A stretch of 64,000 nt of DNA, taken from the NCBI GenBank assembly GCA_963695105.1, contig CAVOGC010000040.1:62001-126000 (forward strand), read 5' to 3'. The notes beneath the pieces are model-generated. The model saw nothing but the letters and a program-made list of their open reading frames with translations, did not search any database and was not told the origin of the DNA. Made by a program: the position numbers and the translations under genes. The DNA comes from Competibacter sp963695105. Lineage in GTDB: Bacteria; Pseudomonadota; Gammaproteobacteria; Competibacterales; Competibacteraceae. Shown in pieces: positions 54,021 to 63,495 of this stretch; position 1 is the first letter of the stretch; every line of letters begins with the position of its first letter.

Positions 54021-55037
54021 TTAAGCGCTCCGTTCCCGGTGCAGGCGCAGCAAGCGCTCCATCAACTGTTCGATTTCGGCTTCCAGCGCGCTCTTCTCCT
54101 GTTCCGCCTGACGGTTGCGCGCCGCCAGCTTTTCTTCCGACTGCTGGCGCTCCTGCTGGGCCTGTTTCAATTGTCGGTGCAATTCGCGCAGTTCGTGATC
54201 CGCCGGATCGGTCAAGCCGGACGACGGGATCTCGGCACTCGCCTTCATCGCCTGTTCCCGCGATACCCGGCACTCGGCCCGCAACCGCTCTATCTGCTCC
54301 TGCATCGCCCGGCGTTCCTCTTCCCAGGCAAGCCGCTCCCGGTTCAATTCCGCCGTCGCTTCGACCTTGAACTGTTCCATCAAGCGTTGGCTATCCGGCG
54401 GCTGGTCTTGGTCGGTGTGGCTGGCGCGCGCTTTCTGTAGCGACAGGTTGTCTTCCAGGGTATTCACCTCGATCTGAAAGGCCAAACGCTCGCGCTCCCA
54501 CGCCTCTTGCTGCTGCTCCAACCGCTCGTCCAGCGTCGCCTTATCCTGCTGCAACATCCGCATGCGCTCTTCGAACTGACTGTTATGCAGCAGCAGGCTC
54601 TGCCGCTCCCGATCCCATTGTTCGCTGTCTCTCGCGAAGCGGTCCTGCAGCGCCGCCTGCTCCCGTTCGAGGCGCTCGATGGTCCCACGCAATTTGGCGG
54701 TGTCACGCAGGTCGGTTTTTTGCTGCTGGTCGCGGCCGGCTCTCTGATCGGCGCACTGCCGCTCCAGCGCGGCATAACGCTCGCGCTCCTGCTTCAGGTC
54801 ATCTTCGAAGCGGCTCTGCTGCTGCTGTTGCGCCTGGCGAGCCTGATAGACCGCCATCCGCTCACCCTGCAAAGCGCTTTGCAGTTCGCTGTGTTTGGTC
54901 TGGCCATCGGCAAGCTCGGCCTGGATTTGCGCCAAATCCCGCCGCAAGATTCGGTAGGGCAACAAATAGATCGCCATGCCCCCCGCCACCAAACCGATAA
55001 TCGCTCCAATGACCAGATACATCATGATGTCGGTCAT
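54021..55037 (-). CDS. Membrane-anchored coiled-coil protein
   Basis: The product is 338 residues. One N-terminal membrane segment (MYLVIGAIIGLVAGGMAIYL) is followed by about 300 residues of uninterrupted heptad-like sequence rich in Gln, Glu, Arg and Leu. The tail faces the cytoplasm by the positive-inside rule (YRILRRDL after the segment). I recognise no family. It lies 70 bases downstream of a response regulator that also ends in coiled coil and a membrane segment, so the two may form one membrane complex. Confidence 0.65.
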   Translation of the reverse strand: MTDIMMYLVIGAIIGLVAGGMAIYLLPYRILRRDLAQIQAELADGQTKHSELQSALQGERMAVYQARQAQQQQQSRFEDDLKQERERYAALERQCADQRAGRDQQQKTDLRDTAKLRGTIERLEREQAALQDRFARDSEQWDRERQSLLLHNSQFEERMRMLQQDKATLDERLEQQQEAWERERLAFQIEVNTLEDNLSLQKARASHTDQDQPPDSQRLMEQFKVEATAELNRERLAWEEERRAMQEQIERLRAECRVSREQAMKASAEIPSSGLTDPADHELRELHRQLKQAQQERQQSEEKLAARNRQAEQEKSALEAEIEQLMERLLRLHRERSA

Positions 55038-55107
55038 AACATGATTTGCTCGCTATGGTGTGCCTGGACGCGACCCAAGCCGGTTCCGGCGCGGGACACT
55101 CACCCTT

Positions 55108-56217
55108 TTAGCGCAGCACATAGGCCAGCACCGCCGCTCCAATGCCGGCCACCGCCGCCCATCCCGCCGCCCGATGAACGTACCGCCGCAGATCGCGCTG
55201 GGCGTCCGCCCACAATTGGCGGGTCGTTTGTTCGGCCGCCGCCGCCGCGGCGGTGGCTTGACCGGCGGCTGACTTGGCGGCCGCCTCAGCCGCGGCCGTG
55301 GTTGCCTGCGCCGCCACATCTCGCGCCGCCCTGACCGCGGCTTCGCGGGCATCCGCGCCGGCTTTTTGCGCGGCTTCGGTAAACCGCTGGCTCAGTTGCC
55401 GCACCAACCGGCCAGACAGATCGTGCAATTGATGCTGGCATACCTGGCCCGCCATCTCCCGCACCAGTTCTTCAAGATCGGCCCGCGCTTCGCGCCGGTA
55501 GGTCTCCAACCGCTCCTCCATCAACGGCAGCATCTGTGCCCGCAGCGCGGCTTCACTCGGTTGGACTTCGCGCGGTTCCGGCGGCCGCCATGCCGCCAGT
55601 TGTTCCGCGCAAATACGGGTTGCGACCCGGCTACACGTTTCCTGCTGACTGGCTTCCACGTCCCGCCGCAGTTTGGCGACCACATCGTTGATCAGCGGCA
55701 GCACCTGCGTCTCGATCGACTCGTAGAAAACCTGTTCGGCTTTTTCGAGGGCGATCGCGCTGACCCAGTTGGCCGTCACGCCTTCGGTGGCCGGCGCCGC
55801 CGTAACCGGCTCCGGCGGGCTGGGCGGGGGAGCGTGGGCGGCATCGAACAGTGCGTTCAACTGTTCGAGAATCGCGCCGAGGGTCTCGGGTACCGCCGGC
55901 TTGCTCAGCACACCGACGGCGCCGGCTGCCCGGGCTTCATCCTGATAGGAGGGTTCATCCTTGGAGGTATACATCGCCACCGGAATTGAGACGGTGGCGG
56001 GGCTGTTTTTGATCTGCCGCACGACCGTCAGGCCATCCATGCCGGGCATGGTATGGTCCATGAAGATCGCATCCGGCTGCTGGTCACGCAGATAGTTCAG
56101 CGCCTCTTCCGCCGATTCCACGGTGTCCACGGTCATGCCGAAGCCCTGCAACATCTTGCGCAGCATCAGCCGCGCCGACTTGGAGTCATCTACAACAAGG
56201 ACATGTCGGACTGGCAT
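55108..56217 (-). CDS. CheY-like response regulator with coiled-coil and C-terminal membrane anchor
   Basis: The product is 369 residues. The receiver domain (about 1-125) has Asp10/Asp11, phosphoacceptor Asp54 (IFMDHTMPGMDGL), Thr in MYTSKDE and Lys in VLSKPAV. A Pro-rich linker follows, then a region around 150-220 with LEKAEQVFYESIETQVLPLI, an Ala-rich helix (about 285-335) and a final membrane segment (AAGWAAVAGIGAAVLAYVL). There is no DNA-binding or enzymatic output domain. Phosphorylation may change assembly at the membrane. The partner kinase is not local. The start ATG 56217 has GAGGGT upstream. Confidence 0.8.
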   Translation of the reverse strand: MPVRHVLVVDDSKSARLMLRKMLQGFGMTVDTVESAEEALNYLRDQQPDAIFMDHTMPGMDGLTVVRQIKNSPATVSIPVAMYTSKDEPSYQDEARAAGAVGVLSKPAVPETLGAILEQLNALFDAAHAPPPSPPEPVTAAPATEGVTANWVSAIALEKAEQVFYESIETQVLPLINDVVAKLRRDVEASQQETCSRVATRICAEQLAAWRPPEPREVQPSEAALRAQMLPLMEERLETYRREARADLEELVREMAGQVCQHQLHDLSGRLVRQLSQRFTEAAQKAGADAREAAVRAARDVAAQATTAAAEAAAKSAAGQATAAAAAAEQTTRQLWADAQRDLRRYVHRAAGWAAVAGIGAAVLAYVLR

Positions 56218-56470
56218 AGACCCTCCTGGTTTTTGCGCACAGATTAACAGGATTCCCTTAAGTTAAGAACGATTCTAGCCGAACTGGCAACGCTCGGACG
56301 GGGCGCGGACAAGTGCCTTGCAATGGTGGTAATCCATGACGATGACGCATTAAATCGTAAGCACCGCGAAGGGCGGCATGACCGGCGCCACCCTCTCGAC
56401 CATCACCAGGCGTTGAACCCCGCTCAGTGCCGGCAACACAAATGTGTGCAGTGTAAGTACACGGCGACGC
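56218..56470. other. Intergenic region, no supported gene
   Basis: This includes the promoter region of the minus-strand response regulator. Short frames on both strands show no family resemblance and no hairpin or repeat is striking. Confidence 0.35.
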
Positions 56471-56784
56471 TTAGCCAAACAGCACCAGTGGATAGGGCAG
56501 CCTTTTTTCCCGCATACCCAGCTTGGGTTTGGGCATCATGATGAAATCGGCAAGCAATAAAAATGCCGGGTCCGCGAAAAATGGCCAGTGCGCCAGTACC
56601 AGACCCGCGGCGGCGTCTTGACCACGCCGAATACAATGGCGCGCGGGCCAAGTTCGCCACTCGCCAGCCCGAGGATCGAACCGGCCACGCTGGCGCGGGC
56701 GACCGCCGCCAGCCGTCGCAAAAATGTCCATTCCTGACCCATACCGACCACTTTGCACCACTGGATGCCCAGCGGAATCGCCAT
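56471..56784 (-). pseudogene. Possible frameshifted small membrane protein
   Basis: Two minus-strand frames give protein-like halves that would join with one frame change near 56600. The first is FLRRLAAVARASVAGSILGL and ELGPRAIVFGVVKTPPR. The second is LVLAHWPFFADPAFLLLADF and MMPKPKLGMREKRLPYPLVL, ending at 56471. Hydrophobic stretches suggest a membrane protein. I recognise no family, and the reading is tentative. Confidence 0.3.
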
Positions 56785-56932
56785 GATGGCGCTGCCGGCA
56801 CGAACGGGAATGGGTTGATCGGAGTCATAATATTGCGATTTTAATGCCTGATTGTTTGTGCCCTTATCAACTATGCCCTTGCCGGCATGAATAGGTTTTT
56901 TGCACCTCCAACGTGTCGGGAGAAATCATTCA

Positions 56933-59179
56933 ATGACACCCGGATCGCCCGTTCAACCCCTGCGGCTGGCCATCACCGGCATGAGTTGCGCCGGCTGCGT
57001 CGCCGCCGTGGAAACCGCCCTGCGCGGGGTGCCCGGCGTAGCCGAGGCCAACGTCAATTTCGCCGAGCGCACCGCCCAGGTCAGCGGCGATGCGACCCTG
57101 CCCACGCTGTTTCGAGCGGTCCAGGCGGCTGGTTATGACGCCTCGGAGCTACGCGACGCCGCCGCCGAGGCCAAGCGGGACGCCACCGAACAGACCCATT
57201 ACCGGCGGCTGATCCGCAACACCGTCGTCGCCGGCGCCCTGGCCGCGCCCTTGATGCTGGCCGAGATGGCTGGCTGGCTGCCGGTGCTGGCCAGTCCCGC
57301 CGGTCGGTGGTTCTGGATCGCGGTCGGCCTGCTGACCCTGGCGGCGATGGTGTACAGCGGCGGCCACTTCTTCAGTGGCGCCTGGCGCCAGTTCCGCCAT
57401 CACAACGCCAACATGGACACCCTGATCGCGCTGGGCACCGGCGCCGCCTGGCTATATTCGATGCTGGTGGCGCTGTTTCCGGCCGGCGTGCCCAGCCTGG
57501 CCCAGCACGCCTATTTCGAGGCGGCGGTCACCATCATCGCCCTGATCAACCTCGGTTCCGCGCTGGAGAGCCGGGCACGCGGCAAAGCCTCGACCGCCAT
57601 CCAGCGCCTGCTCGGCCTGCGGCCGAAAACCGCCCGGCTGGTCGAAGACAATCAAGAGCGGGATGTTCCGATCGAAACCCTGCGGATCGACGCCCTGATT
57701 CGGGTGCGACCGGGCGAAAAAGTCCCGGTGGACGGTGAAGTCAGCGACGGCCACTCGACGGTGGACGAGTCGATGCTGACCGGCGAACCGCTGCCGGTGG
57801 TCAAACAGGCCGGCGATGCCGTGACCGGCGGCACCGTGAACCAGACTGGCGCCTTCGTATTCCGCGCCACCCGGGTCGGCGAGGACACGGTGCTGGCCCA
57901 CATCGTCGCCAGCGTGCGGCAGGCACAAAACAGCAAGCCACCGATCGGCCGGCTGGCCGACCGGGTCGCCGCCGTGTTCGTCCCCTCGGTCCTGATCGTA
58001 GCCATCCTGACCGCGCTGGCCTGGTTCAATTTCGGCCCCGAACCCCGGGCCAGCTATATATTGGTCACCAGCCTGACCGTGCTGATCATCGCCTGCCCCT
58101 GCGCGCTGGGGCTGGCCACGCCGATCTCGATCATGGTCGGGGTCGGCAAGGCCGCCGAGCACGGCATCCTGATCCGCGACGGCGAGGCCTTGCAGCGGGT
58201 CGGCCAGATCACCACCGTGGTGTTGGACAAGACCGGCACCGTCACCGCCGGACAGCCGACGGTCACCGCCGTGACCGCCCTGCCCGGCTTCCAGGAGGAC
58301 GAGATCTTCGCCTTGGCTGCCGGCCTGGAAGCCGGCTCCGAACATCCGCTGGCCCAGGCGATTCTGACCGCCGCCCGCGAACGCGGGTTGAGCCTTCCGC
58401 CGCTGGAGCGGTTCGAAGCCATCGCCGGCCACGGCGCCAGCGGCCGGGTGAACGGTCGGGTGTTGCTGGCCGGCAACCGCCGCTTGCTGGAAACGCACGG
58501 CATCGATACCGCCCCGCTCCAGGCCGAAGCCGAACGACTGGCCGCCCAGGGACAGACGCTGGTGTTCGTCGCCGCCGACGGCCGGGCAGCCGGCATCGTC
58601 GCCGTGGCCGACCCCATCAAACCGGACTCCGTCGCCGCCGTCCGCCGTCTGCGGGAACTGGGTCTGAAAGTGGTGCTCCTGACCGGCGATCACGCCGCCA
58701 CCGCCCGCGCCATCGCCACGCAGGCCGGCATCGAGGAAATCCACGCCGAGGTGCCGCCAACCGGTAAGGCCGACGTCATCGCCGGCTTGCAGGCCCGCGG
58801 CGAGGTGGTCGGCATGGCCGGCGACGGCATCAACGACGCCCCGGCCCTGGCGCGGGCCGATGTCGGGCTGGCCATGGGCGCCGGCGCCGACATCGCCATT
58901 GAAAGCGCCGGCATCACCCTGGTGCGTGGCTCCCTGCACGGCATCGCCGACGCCGTCGCCCTCTCCCGCGCCACCGTAACCAACATCAGGCAAAATCTGT
59001 TCGGCGCTTTCCTTTACAATACCTTGGGAATTCCGCTCGCGGCGGGCGCGCTCTACCCCGCGACCGGATTGTTGCTCAACCCGATGCTGGCCGGCGCGGC
59101 CATGGCGTTGTCGTCTTTCACCGTCGTCAGCAACGCCAACCGGTTGCGCGGTTTCCAGCCGCGAGGCAAACCGACATGA
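56933..59179 (+). CDS. copA: Copper-translocating P1B-type ATPase
   Basis: The product is 748 residues. One N-terminal metal-binding domain (ITGMSCAGCVAAVETALRGV) is followed by eight membrane segments. The CPC metal site is in LIIACPCALGLATPISIMVG, the phosphorylation Asp in VVLDKTGTVTAGQP, the TGEP actuator loop in MLTGEPLPVV, the HP locus in GSEHPLAQAI and the hinge in VGMAGDGINDAPALARADVG. It exports Cu+ from the cytoplasm or supplies it for oxidase assembly. ATG 56933 has GGGAGAA upstream; an in-frame ATG 11 codons earlier is less likely. The stop overlaps the next small gene as ATGA. Confidence 0.95.
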   Translation: MTPGSPVQPLRLAITGMSCAGCVAAVETALRGVPGVAEANVNFAERTAQVSGDATLPTLFRAVQAAGYDASELRDAAAEAKRDATEQTHYRRLIRNTVVAGALAAPLMLAEMAGWLPVLASPAGRWFWIAVGLLTLAAMVYSGGHFFSGAWRQFRHHNANMDTLIALGTGAAWLYSMLVALFPAGVPSLAQHAYFEAAVTIIALINLGSALESRARGKASTAIQRLLGLRPKTARLVEDNQERDVPIETLRIDALIRVRPGEKVPVDGEVSDGHSTVDESMLTGEPLPVVKQAGDAVTGGTVNQTGAFVFRATRVGEDTVLAHIVASVRQAQNSKPPIGRLADRVAAVFVPSVLIVAILTALAWFNFGPEPRASYILVTSLTVLIIACPCALGLATPISIMVGVGKAAEHGILIRDGEALQRVGQITTVVLDKTGTVTAGQPTVTAVTALPGFQEDEIFALAAGLEAGSEHPLAQAILTAARERGLSLPPLERFEAIAGHGASGRVNGRVLLAGNRRLLETHGIDTAPLQAEAERLAAQGQTLVFVAADGRAAGIVAVADPIKPDSVAAVRRLRELGLKVVLLTGDHAATARAIATQAGIEEIHAEVPPTGKADVIAGLQARGEVVGMAGDGINDAPALARADVGLAMGAGADIAIESAGITLVRGSLHGIADAVALSRATVTNIRQNLFGAFLYNTLGIPLAAGALYPATGLLLNPMLAGAAMALSSFTVVSNANRLRGFQPRGKPT

Positions 59180-59256
59180 TCTCACTCGCTGTCAATCTGG
59201 CCGGACTGGGGCTGATCGCCTTCATCGTCTGGTGGTTCTGGCTCGCTCGCCCATGA
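59176..59256 (+). CDS. 26-residue single-span membrane peptide
   Basis: The frame encodes MISLAVNLAGLGLIAFIVWW followed by FWLARP. It is one hydrophobic helix with a basic end and no other domain. Its ATG overlaps the copA stop and its own TGA overlaps the next ATG, both as ATGA, which is strong evidence that it is translated. The N-terminal character recalls the short CcoS protein that follows the CcoI copper ATPase in cbb3 oxidase clusters, but the peptide is too short for a homology claim. It may assist the ATPase. Confidence 0.6.
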   Translation: MISLAVNLAGLGLIAFIVWWFWLARP

Positions 59257-59567
59257 AGCTGCCGCCGCTTGCCAAACCGTCCTGGCTAAGCCGGCTGGGG
59301 CTGGCCGCGACCTCGGTGCTGGCCGTGGTGGTCGGCTTCGCCGTCGCCTCGATGCTGTTCGCCGTTCTGCTGGTGGCGGGGCTGGCGGCCGGCGGCTGGC
59401 TGTGGTGGCGACTCCGCCGCCTGGCCCGCCAAACGCAACGGGCCGCGCCTGATTGCATCGACGGGGAATACACGGTGGAACCGGAACGGCCTCTGCTGGA
59501 GGACCCCCGGACCACGCCGACCGAGGCCGCGCAACGATCCGCCGCCGCTCCGCGCTCCGCGCCGTGA
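59253..59567 (+). CDS. Small membrane protein of the copA operon
   Basis: The product is 104 residues. A membrane hairpin or single long segment (LGLAATSVLAVVVGFAVASM, then LFAVLLVAGLAAGGWLWW) is followed by a basic stretch (RLRRLARQTQRA) and a hydrophilic tail (CIDGEYTVEPERPLLEDP). I recognise no family. Its start overlaps the 26-residue gene and its stop overlaps the GTG of the histidine kinase (GTGA), placing it firmly in one operon. Confidence 0.6.
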   Translation: MKLPPLAKPSWLSRLGLAATSVLAVVVGFAVASMLFAVLLVAGLAAGGWLWWRLRRLARQTQRAAPDCIDGEYTVEPERPLLEDPRTTPTEAAQRSAAAPRSAP

Positions 59568-61507
59568 ACGCCACCGTCGCGCCGCAAACCCCCGCGGCCG
59601 AGCCGCTCGCCCGGGGCATCTTCGCCGAACAGGTCCGGCTGCTGTACGCCCAAGCCCCGCTCGGCACGGTCGCCAGCCTGCTGATCGCGCCCATGCTGAC
59701 GCTCATCCACTGGGATATCGTGCCGCGCGCGGTGCTGCTGGGCTGGCTGGCCCTGCTCGAAGCGACCCTCCTGGTCCGGCTGGCGCTGATCGTCGCCTTC
59801 CAGCGCCGCCGGGAACCGGACGCCGACGCCGACCGCTGGGCCCAGCGTTATACTTGGGCCTGCGCCGCCAGCGGCGTCTGCTGGGGCGGTTGCGTCGTCC
59901 TGCTGATCCTCGCGCCGTCCCTGGCGTACCAAAGCTTCACCGCGCTGGTACTGGGCGGGGTGCTGATGGGCGGCGTGCTGACCATGACGCCGGTGCTGGC
60001 CACCTACACGGCCTACGCCCTGCCGCTGATGTTGCCGCCGGTGCTCTGGCTGCTGCTGCGGGACGATCCGCTGCGCACCGCCATGGGCGCCGCCGGCATC
60101 CTGTACCTGCTGCTGGCGCTGGGCACTGCCCGGCGCTACCACCAGACGCTCGCCCGTTCGCTGCGGCTGGCGCTGGAAAACGCCGGGCTGGCCCAATCGT
60201 TCGCCGCGGCCAAGGAACAGACCGAGGCGGGCAACCGGCAACTGGCCGAGCAACAGGCGGCGCTGCGGAGCAGCGTGGAAGCCATGCGCGAACTGTACGA
60301 AGTCATTTCCATCCCGCGTCGCCACCCCGGCGACCAGATTCAGGCCATGCTGGCGATGGGCTGCCAGCGCTTCGGGCTGACGATCGGCATCCTGTCCCAT
60401 GTCGAAGATGACCGCTACGAAATCGTTCAGGCCATCACGCCCGGCGGTGAAATCAGCCGGGGAGACGTCTTCGCCCTCGGCGACACCTATTGCCGCGATA
60501 CCCTGCGTGCCGGGGAGCCGCTGGGTTTCGAGCGCGCCTCGACCAGCGACTGGCGCCGGCATCCCTGTTACCTGAAACTCAAGCTGGAAGCCTATCTGGG
60601 CGCGCCGGTCCAGGTCGGCGAGCAAATCTACGGCACGCTCAACTTCTCCAACTTCCGGTCAAGATCGACGCCGTTCGCCGCCGTGGACCGCGAGTTGATC
60701 CAGCTCATGGCCCGCTGGGTGGGCAGCGCCCTCGAACAGGAGCAGATGGCAACGGCCGCTCAGCGGCAGCAGGCGCTGCTGGCCCACGCCTCGCGCCTCA
60801 ATACCCTGGGCGAAATGGCCTCCGGGCTGGCGCACGAAATCAATCAGCCGATCACCGCTATCTCCCTGTACGCCGAAGCCGGCCTGACCCGCTTGCGCGA
60901 CGGTCCGGTCGAACCGGCCGATCTGCGGGAAACCCTGGAGAAAATCGCCGCGCAGAGCACCCGGACCCACACCATCATCCAGCAGGTCCGTCATTTCGCC
61001 CGCCAGAGCAAACCCCAATACCTCACGGTGCGGGTCAGCGCCCTGCTCGACGACATCGCCGACTTCCTGGACATGGAAACCCGTCGCCATCATGTCCATC
61101 TCCGCCAAGACATTGGTCCTGACTTGCCGCCCGTGCTGGCCGACCCCCTGCAAGTCCAGCAGGTAATTCTCAATCTGGTGCGCAACGCGGTGGACGCCAC
61201 GGGCATGATCGACGGCCCGCGCGCCATCCTCCTTTCCGCCCGCCCCGGACCGGATGGGGTCGAACTCGCGGTTCAGGACAACGGCCCCGGCCTGGACCCC
61301 AGCCTGCTCAGGCAATTGCCGCACCCCTTTTTCACCACCAAGCCCGACGGCCTGGGTCTGGGGCTGTCGATCAGCCAATCCATCGTCGAAGCCCACGGCG
61401 GCCGGCTGTGGGCCACGCCCAATCGGGACTCCGGCGCCACTTTCCACTTTACCCTGCCCGCCGCCGCCCGGATCCACCGTCCCGAACGGGCGGAACTGAT
61501 CCTCTAA
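59564..61507 (+). CDS. Membrane sensor histidine kinase with GAF-like domain
   Basis: The product is 647 residues starting at GTG 59564. The N-terminal about 200 residues carry six or so membrane segments (VLLGWLALLEATLLVRLALI; GVLMGGVLTMTPVLATYTAY). A short coiled coil follows, then a GAF-like domain (about 245-400, LTIGILSHVEDDRYEIVQAI). The kinase core has the H-box GLAHEINQPITAISLYAEAG, the N-box NLVRNAVDA, and GLGLGLSISQSIVEAHGGRL. It is a FixL/TtrS-type kinase by its H-box. The signal is unknown; co-expression with CopA makes copper or respiratory status plausible. Confidence 0.88.
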   Translation: MNATVAPQTPAAEPLARGIFAEQVRLLYAQAPLGTVASLLIAPMLTLIHWDIVPRAVLLGWLALLEATLLVRLALIVAFQRRREPDADADRWAQRYTWACAASGVCWGGCVVLLILAPSLAYQSFTALVLGGVLMGGVLTMTPVLATYTAYALPLMLPPVLWLLLRDDPLRTAMGAAGILYLLLALGTARRYHQTLARSLRLALENAGLAQSFAAAKEQTEAGNRQLAEQQAALRSSVEAMRELYEVISIPRRHPGDQIQAMLAMGCQRFGLTIGILSHVEDDRYEIVQAITPGGEISRGDVFALGDTYCRDTLRAGEPLGFERASTSDWRRHPCYLKLKLEAYLGAPVQVGEQIYGTLNFSNFRSRSTPFAAVDRELIQLMARWVGSALEQEQMATAAQRQQALLAHASRLNTLGEMASGLAHEINQPITAISLYAEAGLTRLRDGPVEPADLRETLEKIAAQSTRTHTIIQQVRHFARQSKPQYLTVRVSALLDDIADFLDMETRRHHVHLRQDIGPDLPPVLADPLQVQQVILNLVRNAVDATGMIDGPRAILLSARPGPDGVELAVQDNGPGLDPSLLRQLPHPFFTTKPDGLGLGLSISQSIVEAHGGRLWATPNRDSGATFHFTLPAAARIHRPERAELIL

Positions 61508-61536
61508 TCCGCGGCCGACCGCCGGGAAACCACCGC

Positions 61537-63495
61537 ATGACGCACTTCGACAAAGCCGCTCTCCGAGGCGTCTTCCGTTTCCGGCCCCGCGTCCCGCCGG
61601 CTTCGGACGATCCGGCCGCGCCGTCGTCGGACTCGCGGCGCAAGCGCTTGCGCCGCTTCAGCGTCTATCCCGCGCTCATCGCCTCGATCTACGTCGGCGG
61701 TGGCCTGTTCTGGGTGCTGGGCGGCGACCCGCTGCTGAGCGCGTGGCTGGCCGAGGCGGGTCCCCCGCCGGTGCTGGGGCCGCTCGCGAACATCCTGGTG
61801 GTCGCCGCCAGCGGCGGCCTGCTGTACGGGCTGCTGCGGCATTACGTCAAGACGGCGCACCGCGCCGATCTGGCCCAGGACATGCGGCTGGCGGAATTCA
61901 TTGAAATGATCACCGACGTGGCCTTCATCAAGGACCGCGAAGGCCGCTACCTGCTATTCAACTCGGCGGGCGAGCGCCTGGTCGGGCGGCCCTTGAACGA
62001 ATGTCTGGGCCAGGACGACCGCGCGCTGTTCCCCGCCGAAATCGCCCCGAAGCTGATGGAGGCGGACCGCCGGGTCATCGCCAGCGGCCACCTGCTAAGC
62101 AGTGAAGACACCTTCGACATCCGCGGCGAACGCCGCATATTCCAGTCGACCAAATGGCCCTATCGCGATGCCGACGGCCGCATCATCGGCATCATCGGCA
62201 TTGCTCGCGACACCACCGAGCGGAAGCGGGCCGAAGAGCAGTCGTGGCGCACCCGTGAAGAACTGGAAACCCGGGTGCGGGAGCGCACCGCCGAACTGGT
62301 GGCCACCAACCAGACCCTGGAGCGGCAGATCGCCGCCCGCGTGCAAACCGAAATCGCCCTGCGCGACAGCGAGGAGCGCTTTCGCCAGCTCGCCGAGCAC
62401 ATCCGCGAGGTATTTTGGGTATATGACATCGTGCAAGAACGGCTCCTGTACGTCAGCCCGGCCTACGCGGAGATCTGGGGACGCGCCGTGCAAAATTTTC
62501 AGGAACGGCCGCTGGACTGGCTGGAGGCCGTCCACCCCGACGATCGCGCGCGCATTCAGGCGGCGCACGCCGCCAAGCTGGAATCGGGCCGGATCGACGA
62601 AGAGTACCGCATCGTCCGCCCGGATGGCGCGGTCCGCTGGATCTGGGATCGCGGCTTTCCCATCCGCGACGCGGCCGGTCATGTGTATCGCATCGCCGGT
62701 TTGGCCGAGGACATCACCGCCCGCAAGCTGGCCGAGGACCAACTGCGGCGGCAGCAAGTGGAACTGGCCAAGATGTCGCGGCTCAGCCTGGCGGTCGAAC
62801 TGGCCTCCAACCTGGCTCACGAACTCAACCAGCCGCTGGCGGCCATCGTGGCCTACACCCAGGCGGGCCTAACCCTGCTGCGGGAGGATGTCACCGATCC
62901 TCGCGAGCTGACCGGCACGCTGGAGGAAGTGGTCAATCAAGGATTGCGGGCCGGCGGCATCATCCGCCACTTGCGCGGGTTGGTGCAGAAACATCCGGCC
63001 GCCCAAACCGAAATCGACCTCAACGCCCTGATCCGCGCGGTGGTTCACTACGCGCAACTGGAACTGCGCCAGGCCGGCATCACGGTGCGGCTGGAACTGA
63101 CGGAACCGCTACCGGCCATCCTGGCCGACGATATTCAAATCCAGTTGGCGGTGCTCTACCTGGTCCGCAACGCCATCGAGGCCATGCAGGCCCAGAGCAG
63201 CGAACCGCGCGAACTGCTGCTGCGCACCGCCCCGCTCGATGCCGGGTCCGTGCTCGCCACCGTCCGCGATACCGGGCACGGCTTCAGCCCGGAAGTAGCC
63301 GAACGACTGTTTCAGCCGTTCTTCACCACCAAGCCCGGCGGCATGGGGTTGGGTTTGTCGGTCAGCCGCTCGCTGGTCGAATCCCAGGGCGGGCAGGTAT
63401 GGGCCACACCCAATCCCGACCGCGGGGCCTCGTTCCATTTCACCCTGCCGGTTTATACTCACTACCGATGGCCACCCGCACCCGCACCCGCATGA
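61537..63495 (+). CDS. PAS-domain sensor histidine kinase
   Basis: The product is 652 residues. Two membrane segments (ALIASIYVGGGLFWVLGG; NILVVAASGGLLYGLL) are followed by a PAS domain (IEMITDVAFIKDREGRYLLF), a coiled coil and a second PAS domain (AEHIREVFWVYDIVQERLLY) with PAC tail. The kinase core has the H-box SNLAHELNQPLAAIVAYTQA, the N-box YLVRNAIEAM, and GMGLGLSVSRSLVESQGGQV. The core closely resembles that of the preceding kinase, so the pair are related. The stop overlaps the response regulator start as ATGA. Confidence 0.9.
   Translation: MTHFDKAALRGVFRFRPRVPPASDDPAAPSSDSRRKRLRRFSVYPALIASIYVGGGLFWVLGGDPLLSAWLAEAGPPPVLGPLANILVVAASGGLLYGLLRHYVKTAHRADLAQDMRLAEFIEMITDVAFIKDREGRYLLFNSAGERLVGRPLNECLGQDDRALFPAEIAPKLMEADRRVIASGHLLSSEDTFDIRGERRIFQSTKWPYRDADGRIIGIIGIARDTTERKRAEEQSWRTREELETRVRERTAELVATNQTLERQIAARVQTEIALRDSEERFRQLAEHIREVFWVYDIVQERLLYVSPAYAEIWGRAVQNFQERPLDWLEAVHPDDRARIQAAHAAKLESGRIDEEYRIVRPDGAVRWIWDRGFPIRDAAGHVYRIAGLAEDITARKLAEDQLRRQQVELAKMSRLSLAVELASNLAHELNQPLAAIVAYTQAGLTLLREDVTDPRELTGTLEEVVNQGLRAGGIIRHLRGLVQKHPAAQTEIDLNALIRAVVHYAQLELRQAGITVRLELTEPLPAILADDIQIQLAVLYLVRNAIEAMQAQSSEPRELLLRTAPLDAGSVLATVRDTGHGFSPEVAERLFQPFFTTKPGGMGLGLSVSRSLVESQGGQVWATPNPDRGASFHFTLPVYTHYRWPPAPAPA

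Noticed and set aside
53841..54024. A 60-codon plus-strand frame from GTG, ending beside the coiled-coil gene
   Set aside because: The sequence looks partly protein-like (TWVQNILARHSGSFDPTLQA) but has no family resemblance, no ribosome site and no conserved neighbour.
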